From Pleurotus ostreatus/Saccharomyces cerevisiae fusant (taxonomy: Eukaryota; Opisthokonta), in NCBI GenBank assembly GCA_024196135.1, contig JAMQCK010000543.1, positions 1 to 20,323 of the forward strand: a stretch of DNA of 20,323 nt, written 5' to 3'. Made by a program: the position numbers and the translations under genes. Position 1 is the stretch's first letter. Each line of letters begins with the position of its first letter. This document shows positions 1-9,217 of this stretch, piece after piece. The notes below the pieces were generated by a model. It saw only the letters and a program-made list of their open reading frames with translations. It did no database searches and was not told the DNA's origin.

Positions 1-1616
1 AGGTGGCCAATGCAGGCAGTCGCCTTTCCTCGGAGTCGTCGTGCCAAGGCCGGGGCGCCGCGTCGTGCAGATCGTATGTGACCGAAGCTAGCGTCGGGTA
101 GGGGAAGACGCTCGCCAGGGTTTTGGCGATAGCCGCGGTGTCGGCACGTGACATGCGAGACAGATTTTCGTGACGGCCGAGGTTGAGGGTGACAGATCTA
201 TTTGTGAGCGGAGGACTGGTCGAGATGGCGCGCTCCGGCACCACTGCGAGGTTGATTGGGATCGACAGATACGATAGACGCGGGCAGCGGTCGGCGAGGC
301 AGGCGAGGTTTTCCAGATTGAGCATTGTGTCCCTGTCGCGCGAGGGCCTAGGGTAGAACGTGAGGCGCTCGAGACGACACCAGGCATTTGTGAAGGCGTC
401 GAAGGCGCCTTTCGTATCGAGGTAATGGTGCCCGTCGAAGTCGATACAAGCGTGCGTGATGTTTGGGAACGTGAGGAGGTCCTGGATCATCTCCACTGTG
501 GAGAGGCCCGAGCGCCAGCTCTGCAGCACGATGGTTAGGTGCGTCAGCGCGGCCTTGTCGCAGCAGGCGCGGATGGCGGCGTGCAGTTTCTGCGACGCCT
601 GGCGGTCACGGAACTCTTGGATTTCCCAGCCGCGGATGTGCAGTTGCTCGAGCTTGAGGCTGCCTTTGACCATGTTCTTGAGGGTGGTTGTGAAGTCCTC
701 GATAGACTCGGCGTCTGTCAGCCGCAGCGTCTTCAGGGCGGTGAAGCCAGGCGCGGGGGCCGCCTTGATCTGACGGCCAATCAAACCGTACGCATCGTAG
801 GCGTCTCCCTCGTACCATAGCTTGAGGTCGGGGTTCGAGGTCTCCGGTTTGTACTTTAGATGGAGTTCTTCGAGCGCGGGCATCGCACGAAGCCCGGGGA
901 GCATCTCCAGATGGCAGTCTGCCTCGATGCCGAGCATCCGAAGCTGGCTGAGGCGGCAGAACCGGATGCTGTACAATGGCCTGGGCCGACAAGCTTGGTC
1001 ACGCAGCGTGAGGTGTGCGTTCTTGCCCTTTTCCGGCCAGAAGTCGAACTGCTCGAATAAAGAGATCATGCGGGGACCGATGTTAAAGCGGCGGATGTTA
1101 GGGAGCAGGACAGAGCCCTTGCCGGCGTTGAAGATGCCCTCGAAGCTCTCGGCGCGACCAAAGTGAACGTCGTTGGGATCGCCCGGGGAAAGCGGCCCAT
1201 CTTCGATGTACTTGATGCGGCGCGCATACGACTGAAGTTTTTCCCAGTCTGCGGGCGTGACCGCATCCACCAAGTGCATTGACTGGAAGCTATATCAATG
1301 ACACGCTGGCTGCATTCAAATCGAGACTCACTCGTTGACGGTCCGGCTCTGCGTAGTCGTCCCACCTTTCCTCGTCGCTGTCCCAAACTGCGCGCTCCTC
1401 CACCTCGACCTCGAATAGATGGCCCAGGACCTGAAAGAGCGGCAATAGACTAGTCTGTGTTTCCCATAGAACGTCCAGCGCAACCGAGCCAAGGAATCGA
1501 TCCGACGTGGTGGCGGCCACCAAGCTGGAATTTCCGAACTCGAGCTGGGCGTCCTTGAAGATATGCTGGGCGAGTTCATAAGTGCCGGCGACTTGGGTGG
1601 CGGCGTTGCTGGACAT
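1..1616 (-). CDS. F-box/LRR-like protein A (3' end outside window)
   Basis: Two exons on the minus strand: 1332-1616 (95 codons) and 1-1282, joined across a 49-bp phase-0 intron (1283-1331, GTGAGT donor, CAG acceptor). The second exon stays open to the window edge, so 522 residues are visible and the C-terminus is missing. The start ATG (1616-1614) is chosen because the protein then begins MSSNAATQVAGTYELAQHIF, matching gene B at 6580. Residues about 10-65 resemble a divergent F-box (GSVALDVLWETQTSLLPLF), the typical N-terminus of many agaricomycete F-box/LRR proteins. The rest is leucine-rich with repeated LRR-like patches (LKTLRL, LEQLHIRGW, LTHLTIVL, LACLADRCPRLSYL). By family analogy it would be a substrate adaptor of an SCF ubiquitin ligase; the substrate is unknown. 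F-box identity is inferred from pattern only; paralogy with B and C is clear. Confidence 0.8.
1283..1331 (-). other. Intron of F-box/LRR-like gene A
   Basis: 49-bp phase-0 intron. Donor GTGAGT lies at 1331-1326 and acceptor CAG at 1285-1283, in minus-strand sense. It sits at the same protein position as the single introns of genes B and C, about 18 residues before the YARRIK motif. Confidence 0.85.
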
Positions 1617-2365
1617 GGCGGATGAGCTCGTTGCGGCGCGTGGTGGTAGGAGACAAGAGATAACCAGAGGCGATCGTGCTTTGTCCCTGCTTTGTTGCAG
1701 CTCAGCGGACACGAGGCGTCGGCGACACGCGTCGAACAATGGTCATTCATGGGATTGTGACGTCCCGCATGATCTGCCAGGCCCCTCGGCATTGCGCGCG
1801 CACGGAGAGCAGAAGCTCGCATCGTCAGCAGACCAGCCAACGGTGACCTTCAAGCGCACAAGGAGCCCGATTTGTGGCATTGCATAGCGCTGGAGGGCTG
1901 CTTGCGTTGTAGATGGGCGCTAGGGTGGAGAATGGCTCACCATCATCGCGCCAACTTTCTGGCCAGGTACTAATCTGTGGCGACGCAACGTCAGCATTCA
2001 GACTGGAGGGAGATATCTGAAGCTTACAAGTCAAGTGGGTGAATGGAATTCCTGCAGCTTGCCACCGTACGAGTGTGGCGGCAACGTACCAAGCTCCCCA
2101 TATCGTCAGGCGGAGAACAGTTGGACAACCCGAAAAGCAATGATACAAGACGATCTCTCATGTCAAAGGGATCAGGACTACAGCATCTAGATTCGTCAAG
2201 CGCGCAGAGCGTCGACATCCCTCAACTCGGTAGATTACACTCCAGGTTCGAACCGACGCGACGCGTCCGCGCGCGCACGTGGGCCTTGTTGGTGAGACGC
2301 GAGATGACCTGCCCTCAAGCGATCAATTATATTCCCGACCACCACCGCGTCGAGCGCGTTCCCCG
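1617..2365. other. Divergent intergenic region, gene A / rad4
   Basis: About 750 bp (930 bp if rad4 starts at 2549) between two divergently transcribed genes, so it should hold both promoters. Short open frames here are low-complexity shadows with no recognisable protein. It contains two ACGCGT hexamers (1727-1732 and 2261-2266) and an AT-rich patch near 2326-2333. No repeats or RNA genes were seen. Confidence 0.6.
2261..2266. promoter_or_regulatory. Candidate MluI cell-cycle box (MCB) upstream of rad4
   Basis: The palindrome ACGCGT sits inside a run of CG-rich near-repeats (gacgcgacgcgtccgcgcgc), about 100 bp before the candidate upstream ATG at 2366. ACGCGT is the core site of the fungal G1/S factor MBF, which controls replication genes in yeasts. 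Its use here is inferred from position; the hexamer is not rare in GC-rich DNA. Confidence 0.35.
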
Positions 2366-2395
2366 ATGTTGAGACGCGGAAACAAGTCGCACAAG
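2366..2395 (+). other. rad4: Possible 5' coding exon of rad4 (GC-AG intron 2396-2449)
   Basis: The frame of the first sure rad4 exon is open upstream of its first ATG, back to 2450. Just before that lies a convincing 3' splice site (CTCAC branch-like motif, then ACATAG). A ten-codon exon from the ATG at 2366 (MLRRGNKSHK, basic) ends at AAG followed by GCGAGC. Splicing there would give a 54-bp GC-AG intron in phase 0 and add 43 residues in total (1056 residues). No GT donor in that stretch keeps the frame. This is an inference; the alternative is a start at 2549. Confidence 0.35.
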
Positions 2396-2548
2396 GCGAG
2401 CAGGATATTCCAGAGACACATAGCATATATTCTCACCCGCGAAACATAGGTCCCCAATGTCAAACTACGACCCGCGGCCCCCCAGCCACGCAGGGACCCG
2501 GAATGCTGGGTGCAGGAGACGCAGCCGCTGGGCAGCGACGACGCGCCG

Positions 2549-5500
2549 ATGACGGATACGTGTCCGAGACCGTTCGCGGGGATGGTGTTTTGTGCCACTG
2601 GGACGCTGGATAAGGTGCGTGGTGGTGGCACGGTGTGCAGGGCGAGGCTGACGGTGGACGCGGTAGATGTCACTATTCAAGAAGGCGACGGAGCTGGGCG
2701 CGAAGTCGACGCATGCGTTCACGGACAAGGTCACGCATCTGATAGCCTCGGGGCACGGCGGGGCGAAGTACAACGTGCGTCTGATCGACTGACTTTGGTG
2801 GGAGGCGGGACTCATAGCATGTCGCGCAGTGCGCATTAGAACGCCGGATACCCATCCTGAAGCCCACATATGTGACAGAGAACTACGAAGTGTGGCTCCG
2901 CGGGGATGATGTCGATGCAGCTGGGGTGCGTGTCCTGCCAATCATACTCCACTTTGGTGGTTATCGCGTTCGACCCTTGTGCTCACCCATCCCTCCAGAC
3001 CCTCGCCGATCACCAGCACCCCATCTTCGCCGGCGTCGTCGTCTGCGTCTCGGGCATCGACGACATCGACCGGCGCGTCGAGATCAACAAGCTCGTCAAC
3101 GCGCACGGCGGGTCCTTCCGCAAAGAACTGCAGCGGCCAGTGGACGTCACACACCTCTTGTGCTCGGGCGACGTATCGGAGCCGACTGATAAGATGCATT
3201 ATGCGGAGCGGTTCAACCAGCGCGGGGAGACCGACATCAAGTCCGTCTGGGAGGAGTGGTTCTGGGACTGTTTGGAGTTTGGCGGTCATTTCGATGAGGA
3301 GAAATATCTCGTGAAGAGCCATCCGAGGCCGGAGAGGAGGCGGAGGCCGGTGGAGGCGGCACCGCAACCTTCAATTCCAGATACGACTACGCCGCATGAA
3401 TCGCAGGTCGGGGCGTCGAGACATGCGTCCTCCGGCCGCACCTCTACCAACGGCGTCCCGCAAAACAACAAGGACGAAGACGCCGAACTCGAGGACGAGG
3501 AGACCGGGCGCGTCAACACCAACTTTACCGCTCTGTGCATCTGGGAGAGTCTCCTGAAGGTGCGCGGGTACACGATCGATGGTGGGCGGGTGGTGCGGAG
3601 TCCGACGAAGGCCGGCTCGGTGGGGGTGAGTAGCTTGGACAGCGCGAGGACTATGTACCAACAAGATCCCCAGGGTTTCGCACAGGCGCAATCTTCGGGC
3701 GCGTACGAGCAGCCGTCGGCGGGCGCGTACGAGCAGCAGTCGTCGGGCGTCGCCGCACAACAACTAGGGGGCACCGCGAAGTCTGGGAGCTCGAAGGCCG
3801 GCAGCTCGAAGGCCAGCAGCTCGAAGATTCAAAGTCGGGCAACCGGCGAAGACTCCGACATCGACATGGACGGCGACAACGATAACGGGCCCGCGGGCGG
3901 CAGCGTCCTGTCCACCCTGCGCGGCTTCCGGAAGCAGAATTCGTTTGTGGTGGGGAGGGAGCCTGCGCGAGTGGTGGGGAGGGAACCTGCGCGAGTAGTG
4001 GGGAGGGAGCCGGCGCGGGCGATGTCGGCGCGGGCGATGTCGGCGGGGTCGTTGTTGAGGAGGGAGAGCTCGTTTACGAGGAAGGAGAGCGGGTTGTTGA
4101 GGCAGGAGAGCGAGTTATCGAGACAGGAGGGCGGGCTGTCGAGACAGGACAGCGCGTTCGGGAGGACAAGGTCATCGACCCCTGCAAGGGAGACGCGGCC
4201 GTCCACGCCGGAGCCAGAGGCTCAGCCCATCGCTTCTGGCTCGCAGCAGCCCATCGCCTCCGGTTCCGGGTCCCAACAACCCATTGCCTCCGGCTCGCAG
4301 CACCCCGTTGTATCTGGCTCGCAGCGCCCCGTTGCGTCTGGCTCCGCCTCCCGCCCACGCCAGTCCCCAAACTTCTTCGCCGGCAAGCGCTTCGCGCTCA
4401 TCGGCGAGGCCGACTCGCCCTCCGTCCGGAGCGCGCTGACGGGTGCTGGGGGGCTTATGTGCGCCGAGCTGGACGCGGAGGCGGACTTTATGGTTGTGAG
4501 GCTGGCGGATCTGGGGAGGGTGGTTGGGTGAGTCTTTCTACCACTTTTCTTGGGTCGATGAGCGAGGGCTGTTCTTGACTTGATGTGCGAAGGCTCTTAG
4601 GAGTTCTTACGGGCGGAAGCCGGTTTTGGACTATTGACTCTGCATGAAGGCTGACTGACTCCCTTCTCAGCCTGTCCCACGCCCGCGAACGCCTACGCAC
4701 CGAGTGCTGGGTCGAGAAGTGCATCTGCGAGAAGCGGATATGCGACCCGGAAGAGCATCTGACGTTCACGCCGCTTAATCCGAGGCTGTTTCCGATTGAG
4801 GGTGAGTGGGGGTGTGGCTCGTGACTTGATGTTCCTGCTAATGCTAGGTGTAGATACCTCCCGGATCGTACTCAGTTTCTCCGGTCTGGACGAGGCGGAG
4901 GCGTGTTGGATTCGAAGGTTGCTGAGAGCGATTGGTAAGTCGTGTGCCTTGCGAGTTCGTTTGCATCCTGATTTGGATTGCTGACGATGCTATGTGTCTA
5001 GGCATCACGCACGCGCCCACCTTTACGCGCCGGACGACGCATCTGCTGTGTCCTTCGAGGGAGGGCAAGAAGTTTGAGAAGGCGCCGGAGTGGGGGATTG
5101 AGGTTGTTGGTATGGAGTGGTTGCATGCGGTTGCGAGAGAGGGGAGGGTGCCGGGGAAGGCGGTCTGGTCGGCGTCGGGGAAGGCGTCGGCACCTGTACA
5201 GGCGGCTCTCAAAGGCAAGGGAAAGGGCAGGATGGGGGATGATATCACGAGCGGTGAGTGGTGAGGGTTCTACGCTGTTGAGAGGTCTTGCTGATGGTAC
5301 TAGCAGAGACGACCAATATCCCTGTCGCGCAAGCGATGTCGACGCCGTTGCTCCGCAATGGGTCGTTCGGGACGCCCGAGTTGCTCATCCCTACTCCCAA
5401 TGACTCGTTTGGTCAGCCGAACCTGCTCATCCCCAACAACGAGGTCCCGACCAATAAGGCCGATGCGCTAACGACCGACGCCGATAACGGACATGTGTCG

Positions 5501-6079
5501 TCGTCTGCTACGCCTTCGCCTATGAAGGTTGGCGGCTCGTACTCGCTTGGACATATACCTTCGCCAGCCAAATCGACTACCGAGTCACCCGAGGAACCAC
5601 CTGACACATCCCCCGCCAAACTCACCTCGCCTTTCGGCTCGCCCTCGAAGAACCGCTCGCCGATGCGACGCAAACGGTCTTCGGGGTCGTTATCCCCCGC
5701 GAAGATGGCCCCTGGCCTTCAAGCGAGCATCGCCACGCTCCTCGGCAACGGCAAGCGCGGCGCGGAGGTCGAGGGCGGACCCAGGAAGCGTCCCAAGCCC
5801 GACTTCCGGGTGAAGGCGGCAGCGGTGGGGACGCCGAGTCCGCCGCCGGAGGAGTCTTATGCGCCGCTGGAGATGGGGGAGGAGCAGAGTCTAAGAGTGG
5901 TGTATGCGGATGCGGGGGAGCGGGAGAGGGTGGCGCAAGAAAGGGAGAAGGAGGAGAGGGAGAGGGAGAGGAGGGCGTTGGGTGCGAGGGCGGAGGCGGT
6001 GATGAAGGGGGCGAAGATTGCGAAGAGCAAGCCTGTAGGTGCTAGTAGTAGGAAGAGGGTGTCTGCTGGAGGGCGGTGA
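2549..6079 (+). CDS. rad4: Rad4/Dpb11/TopBP1-family four-BRCT checkpoint and replication-initiation scaffold
   Basis: Exons: 2549-2614, 2667-2774, 2830-2925, 2999-4527, 4671-4801, 4848-4934, 5002-5253, 5307-6079; they join in frame to 1013 residues. Two BRCT pairs are visible. BRCT1 is about residues 5-88 (CPRPFAG, CATG, VTHLIASGHGGAKYN, ILKPTYV). BRCT2 is about 97-200 (VVVCVSGIDDID, DVTHLLCSG, VWEEWFWDCLEFGG). BRCT3 is about 546-640 and degenerate, with ADFMVV where VTHLI is usual. BRCT4 is about 645-735 (IVLSFSGLDEAEACW, TTHLLCPS, GMEWLHAVA). BRCT order and the long linker match yeast Rad4/Dpb11, nuclear scaffolds that bind phosphorylated CDK and checkpoint partners to fire origins and activate ATR. 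The 340-residue linker is low-complexity and repeat-rich. The C-terminus is disordered, with a charged ERER-rich stretch and basic patches. Alternative 3' sites exist for exon 6 (4848 or 4854) and exon 8 (5304 or 5307). The start is uncertain (see 2366). Confidence 0.9.
3694..3823 (+). repeat. In-frame minisatellites in the rad4 linker, part 1
   Basis: Two short coding repeats follow each other: an 8-residue (24-bp) unit seen twice (SSGAYEQP / SAGAYEQQ), then a 5-residue (15-bp) lysine-serine unit seen three times (KSGSS, KAGSS, KASSS; 3779-3823). All units are whole codons, so copy-number change would not break the frame. Confidence 0.8.
3947..4156 (+). repeat. In-frame minisatellites in the rad4 linker, part 2 (24-, 15- and 21-bp units)
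   Basis: Three tandem 24-bp units encode VVGREPAR (3947-3970, 3971-3994, 3995-4018). Two 15-bp units encode AMSAR and AMSAG (4019-4048). Five 21-bp units follow with the pattern L-x-R-[RKQ]-[ED]-S-x (4052-4156). The 21-bp units repeat a basic residue two or three places before serine, a common kinase-site pattern, though one copy has lost the serine. Confidence 0.85.
4223..4350 (+). repeat. In-frame QPIASGSQ repeats in the rad4 linker
   Basis: Five imperfect units of about 24 bp (one of 30 bp) encode QPIASGS, QPIASGSGS, QPIASGS, HPVVSGS and RPVASGS. They end just before BRCT3. They are proline/serine-rich and presumably disordered. Confidence 0.8.
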
Positions 6080-6579
6080 TAGCCGCCTTTGGTTTTGGCG
6101 TGTTAAGGGTTGTATTTAGGGGAATTAGATCTAGAAAGCAATAGGTACTGGAAGACACTGCATAATGCTTTTATTTTTGGCCTGGAAGAGCGGCTGAGCT
6201 GTGAGAACGCCACATACGTTCGGCAATTGCCGGATGACCTGCCGACGGCCACAAATGGAAACAATGCGCGGCTTTGCTCGTGGCGCTCATCGCGATGGCA
6301 TTGTCAGGGCACCCGGCAATCTTTGTCATAGCGCGAACACCTCAACTGAAAGACATCGAGATACTATCCATAACGTGTCGCCGCATGCAGCAGACAAGCG
6401 AAGTGAAGCAGATAGCAGGGGATCTCAGCGTGGCCTGCCATCAAAACAAGGTCATTGTTCGCCTGAAAGGCCAATGCGCAGCCTCGTGCTCAAATTCGGC
6501 CAAGAATGGAGCAAGCGATCGGTTGCTTTGTCTATCTTGACTCTTACCATCGTAACCCCCCCCCTGCCCCCGGGTCGCC
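6080..6579. other. Intergenic region, rad4 3' end / gene B promoter
   Basis: Five hundred bases between the rad4 stop and the gene B start. Short open frames on the plus strand show no recognisable protein. A cytosine-rich tract (about 6554-6571) lies directly before the gene B ATG, like the pyrimidine-rich leaders of many fungal genes. No repeat or RNA gene was seen. Confidence 0.6.
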
Positions 6580-9031
6580 ATGTCCTCCTCCGCCGCCAGC
6601 CGCGTCGCCGAAGCCTACGAGCTCACCTACATCATCTTCAAGCACGTTCAAACCATCGCCGGGAACTCATCCCTTCTCCCCGCCGCTCTGACCAACAGCT
6701 CTGTCGGCAGCGTGGCGCTCGACGTGCTTTGGGAAACGCAGAACAGCCTGCTGCCGCTCTTTAATGTCCTCTACCGCCGTTTGAAGATCAACGTCGAGAC
6801 CACCGATCCCCCTGGCATCGATGAGTTCGAGGCTTCCTATGTCACGTTCGAGCTCGATGACGATGAGCTGGTCGATCACCAGGTAGGTTATGATCGGACT
6901 ATGAGCCTTTGGCAGATCCGCTAACTCAACGCAGGTGCTCACCTGGAATTGCGACCCGAAGAAAATACCGAAGAAGTTCAAGCGCTTCTACAGCTATGCT
7001 CGGCGCATCAAGGTTCTTGATGACACGTATCCACCGCGAGGGCAGCTCACGAAGGAAGAAGAGGGCGATATCCATCTCTCGCATAAGCTCGTGTTCAAGG
7101 TTTTCTCCGCCGGCGACGGCGTTCTGCTACCATCGCTGTACAAGCTGAATATCGGTCCCCGTATCACGGGTCTTTTCCATGGTCAGAGCTTCCGCCTGGA
7201 AAAGGACGCAGACGACGAAAGGAGCGACGACGACGGAGCCAACGGAGACGACAGTGACGACGATGGCGATATGGACGGCGCGGACGAAGAATACGACGAG
7301 GAAGAAGACGAAGGAGGCGAAGAAGAAGACGGCGAAGGAGATGAGGAAGACCAAGTGGCCGACAGCACAACCCCGGACGCCTGCTATCTCTCTGTATACG
7401 AGCAGTGGTACTGCAGACGGCTCTTCGCGCGTCTCTGCCGCATCGACAAACTCCGCTCTCTCGGTATTCAGGTCGACGAAAAGCTCTCCATGGTGCGCAC
7501 CATCCGCGGCTTCACTCACCTCGATGAGCTCCACATAAGATTCGCGGACGCCAAGCCAGAGGGCGAGACCACCACCGATTGCGTTGTTTGGGAAGTGGAC
7601 ATGAACGAGCAAAAGCACGACACACTAGCCGGCCGGACGCTCAAGGAATGCCCCGCGCGCGACTTCAGCGGGCTCAAGACACTTCACCTATCGGATGCGT
7701 ATGACCTAGACGAGGTCGCGCGCGCACTTCGCAGCCTCTCCTCCCGCAAGCTCCGCCTCGAAGCCCTCCACGTGCGCAGTTGGCGCCACACCGACGGAGC
7801 AGAGGCCACGCTCGACTTGTACGCCGCCATACGCGCCAAGTGCGACAAGCACGCGCTCCGGGAGCTGACCATGGTCACTTTGTGCTGGGGCTGCGAGACG
7901 CTCGCGTCCGACAAGCTGTTCCGCGATCTCGTCGCGTTCCCCAATATCACGCACATATGTCTCCACGTCGCTGATCGGTCTGTGGATAGAGCGGGCTGTG
8001 TGGAAATGTTTGCGCGGGCGTGGCCGAAGCTCGAGAGCCTGGTCTTTCTCAACAAGCCGTATCCGGACCGTGGACCTCTCTACACATCTGTGAAATGTTT
8101 GGCGTGCCTCGCCGATCGGTGCCCGCGCCTCTCGTATGTGACTATGCAGATCAAGCTCGACGAGCTACCGCCGCCCGGAAACACGCCGCGCAGTCAACTC
8201 CTGGATCGCCGGGTGACGCTCAATATCGGCGAGCACAACTTAGAGGACCTGGAGAATCTGGGAAAAAGCTACTTTGCAAACCTTGTAGACTTCCTGTCCT
8301 GCGTCCTCCCCCACCCGACACTCGAGGCGGTCACGTATGATGTCCTGCGACCGAAAACGCACGACTATCCGGATTCGGCGCTCGCGACGTTCGACGACCC
8401 ATTCGGCGAAGACCGTCAGGCGTGGATTGTCCCGCAGGTCAAACGCGCCGACGTCGTGGACGCGAACGAACCAGAGGCAGACCTCGATTCCGAAGACGCC
8501 GTCAAGATGAAGACGAAGACGAAGGGAAAGAAGCGCGCGCCCGCGAGCAAGAAGGCCGCCAAGACGAAAGCGACGCGTCCGGAGGCACCTGCGACGCCCA
8601 GAAAACGAAAGCAGCCCGCCCTGGTGCAACCACCGACTCCGAAAAAGCCGCCCGTCGCAAAAGCCCCCGAGTCCCACAAGAAGGAGCTTGTCGCGGACGA
8701 TAGCCTCGAAGCACTCGACGGCATGACGGTGCCTATCGTAATTGCTAGCGCCAGTGCTAGCACTACTGTCAACAACAAGGTCACCGCGGTTGCAAAGACT
8801 GGCAAGAAGCAGACGCAGACCGCGGGCGCACCACCGAAGCCGATGGAGGTCGACCAGATCACAACGTTCCATGAGGCTGGCGGTCATCGTCTGAGGGCGA
8901 AGCGGTCTACGCCGGCGAGTACTCAGGAGGCGCCTCCTGCGAAGCGGCGGCGCACAACCGCGGCGAAGCCTGAGGCGAGTCAAGCCAAGAGCGGGACGGC
9001 GAAGGCGACAAGGACGCGGTCAAGGAGGTAG
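6580..9031 (+). CDS. F-box/LRR-like protein B with acidic insert and basic C-terminal tail
   Basis: Two exons, 6580-6882 (101 codons) and 6935-9031 (698 codons plus stop), joined by a 52-bp phase-0 intron with donor GTAGGT, branch CTAAC and acceptor CAG; 799 residues. The N-terminus resembles a divergent F-box (SVGSVALDVLWETQNSLLPL) and is close to gene A. The middle is leucine-rich (KTLHLSDAYDL, ALRELTMVTL, CLACLADRCPRLSYV). Two parts have no counterpart in gene C. One is a run of about 54 mostly Asp/Glu residues (about 192-245). The other is a tail of about 190 residues (608-799), rich in Lys, Ala, Pro and Thr, with nuclear-localisation-like clusters such as TPRKRKQP and PPAKRRRTT. An SCF adaptor role is inferred from the family; the tail suggests a nuclear or chromatin target. 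The F-box assignment is moderately sure. Confidence 0.85.
6883..6934 (+). other. Intron of F-box/LRR-like gene B
   Basis: 52-bp phase-0 intron: GTAGGT donor, CTAAC branch site at 6921-6925, CAG acceptor. Its position matches the introns of genes A and C. Confidence 0.9.
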
Positions 9032-9217
9032 GGTAGAGGACTGAGTGTCTTTTCTACTGTATGACACACGGATGATTCACGTTCATCCACTATCAAAATC
9101 TCTTGATGTCGCCTATGAAAGTTCGAGGATGGGATATAGACGGCCTCAATCACGCTTCTGCCCGAAAGTCTAGAAGGAAATGACTTTACATCTACGAGGT
9201 GTGTGGTTATTATATAG

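Noticed and set aside
606..992. Minus-strand frame inside gene A
   Set aside because: It is a shifted shadow; the other frame on that strand carries the paralogue-matching leucine-rich protein.
2244..2253. GGTTCGAACC, like a tRNA T-arm
   Set aside because: The flanking five bases do not pair as a T-stem, and no acceptor, D or anticodon stem can be drawn around it.
7127..7618. Long antisense frame opposite gene B
   Set aside because: It mirrors the acidic GAC/GAA/GAG repeat (giving Val/Phe/Leu runs) and has no independent support.
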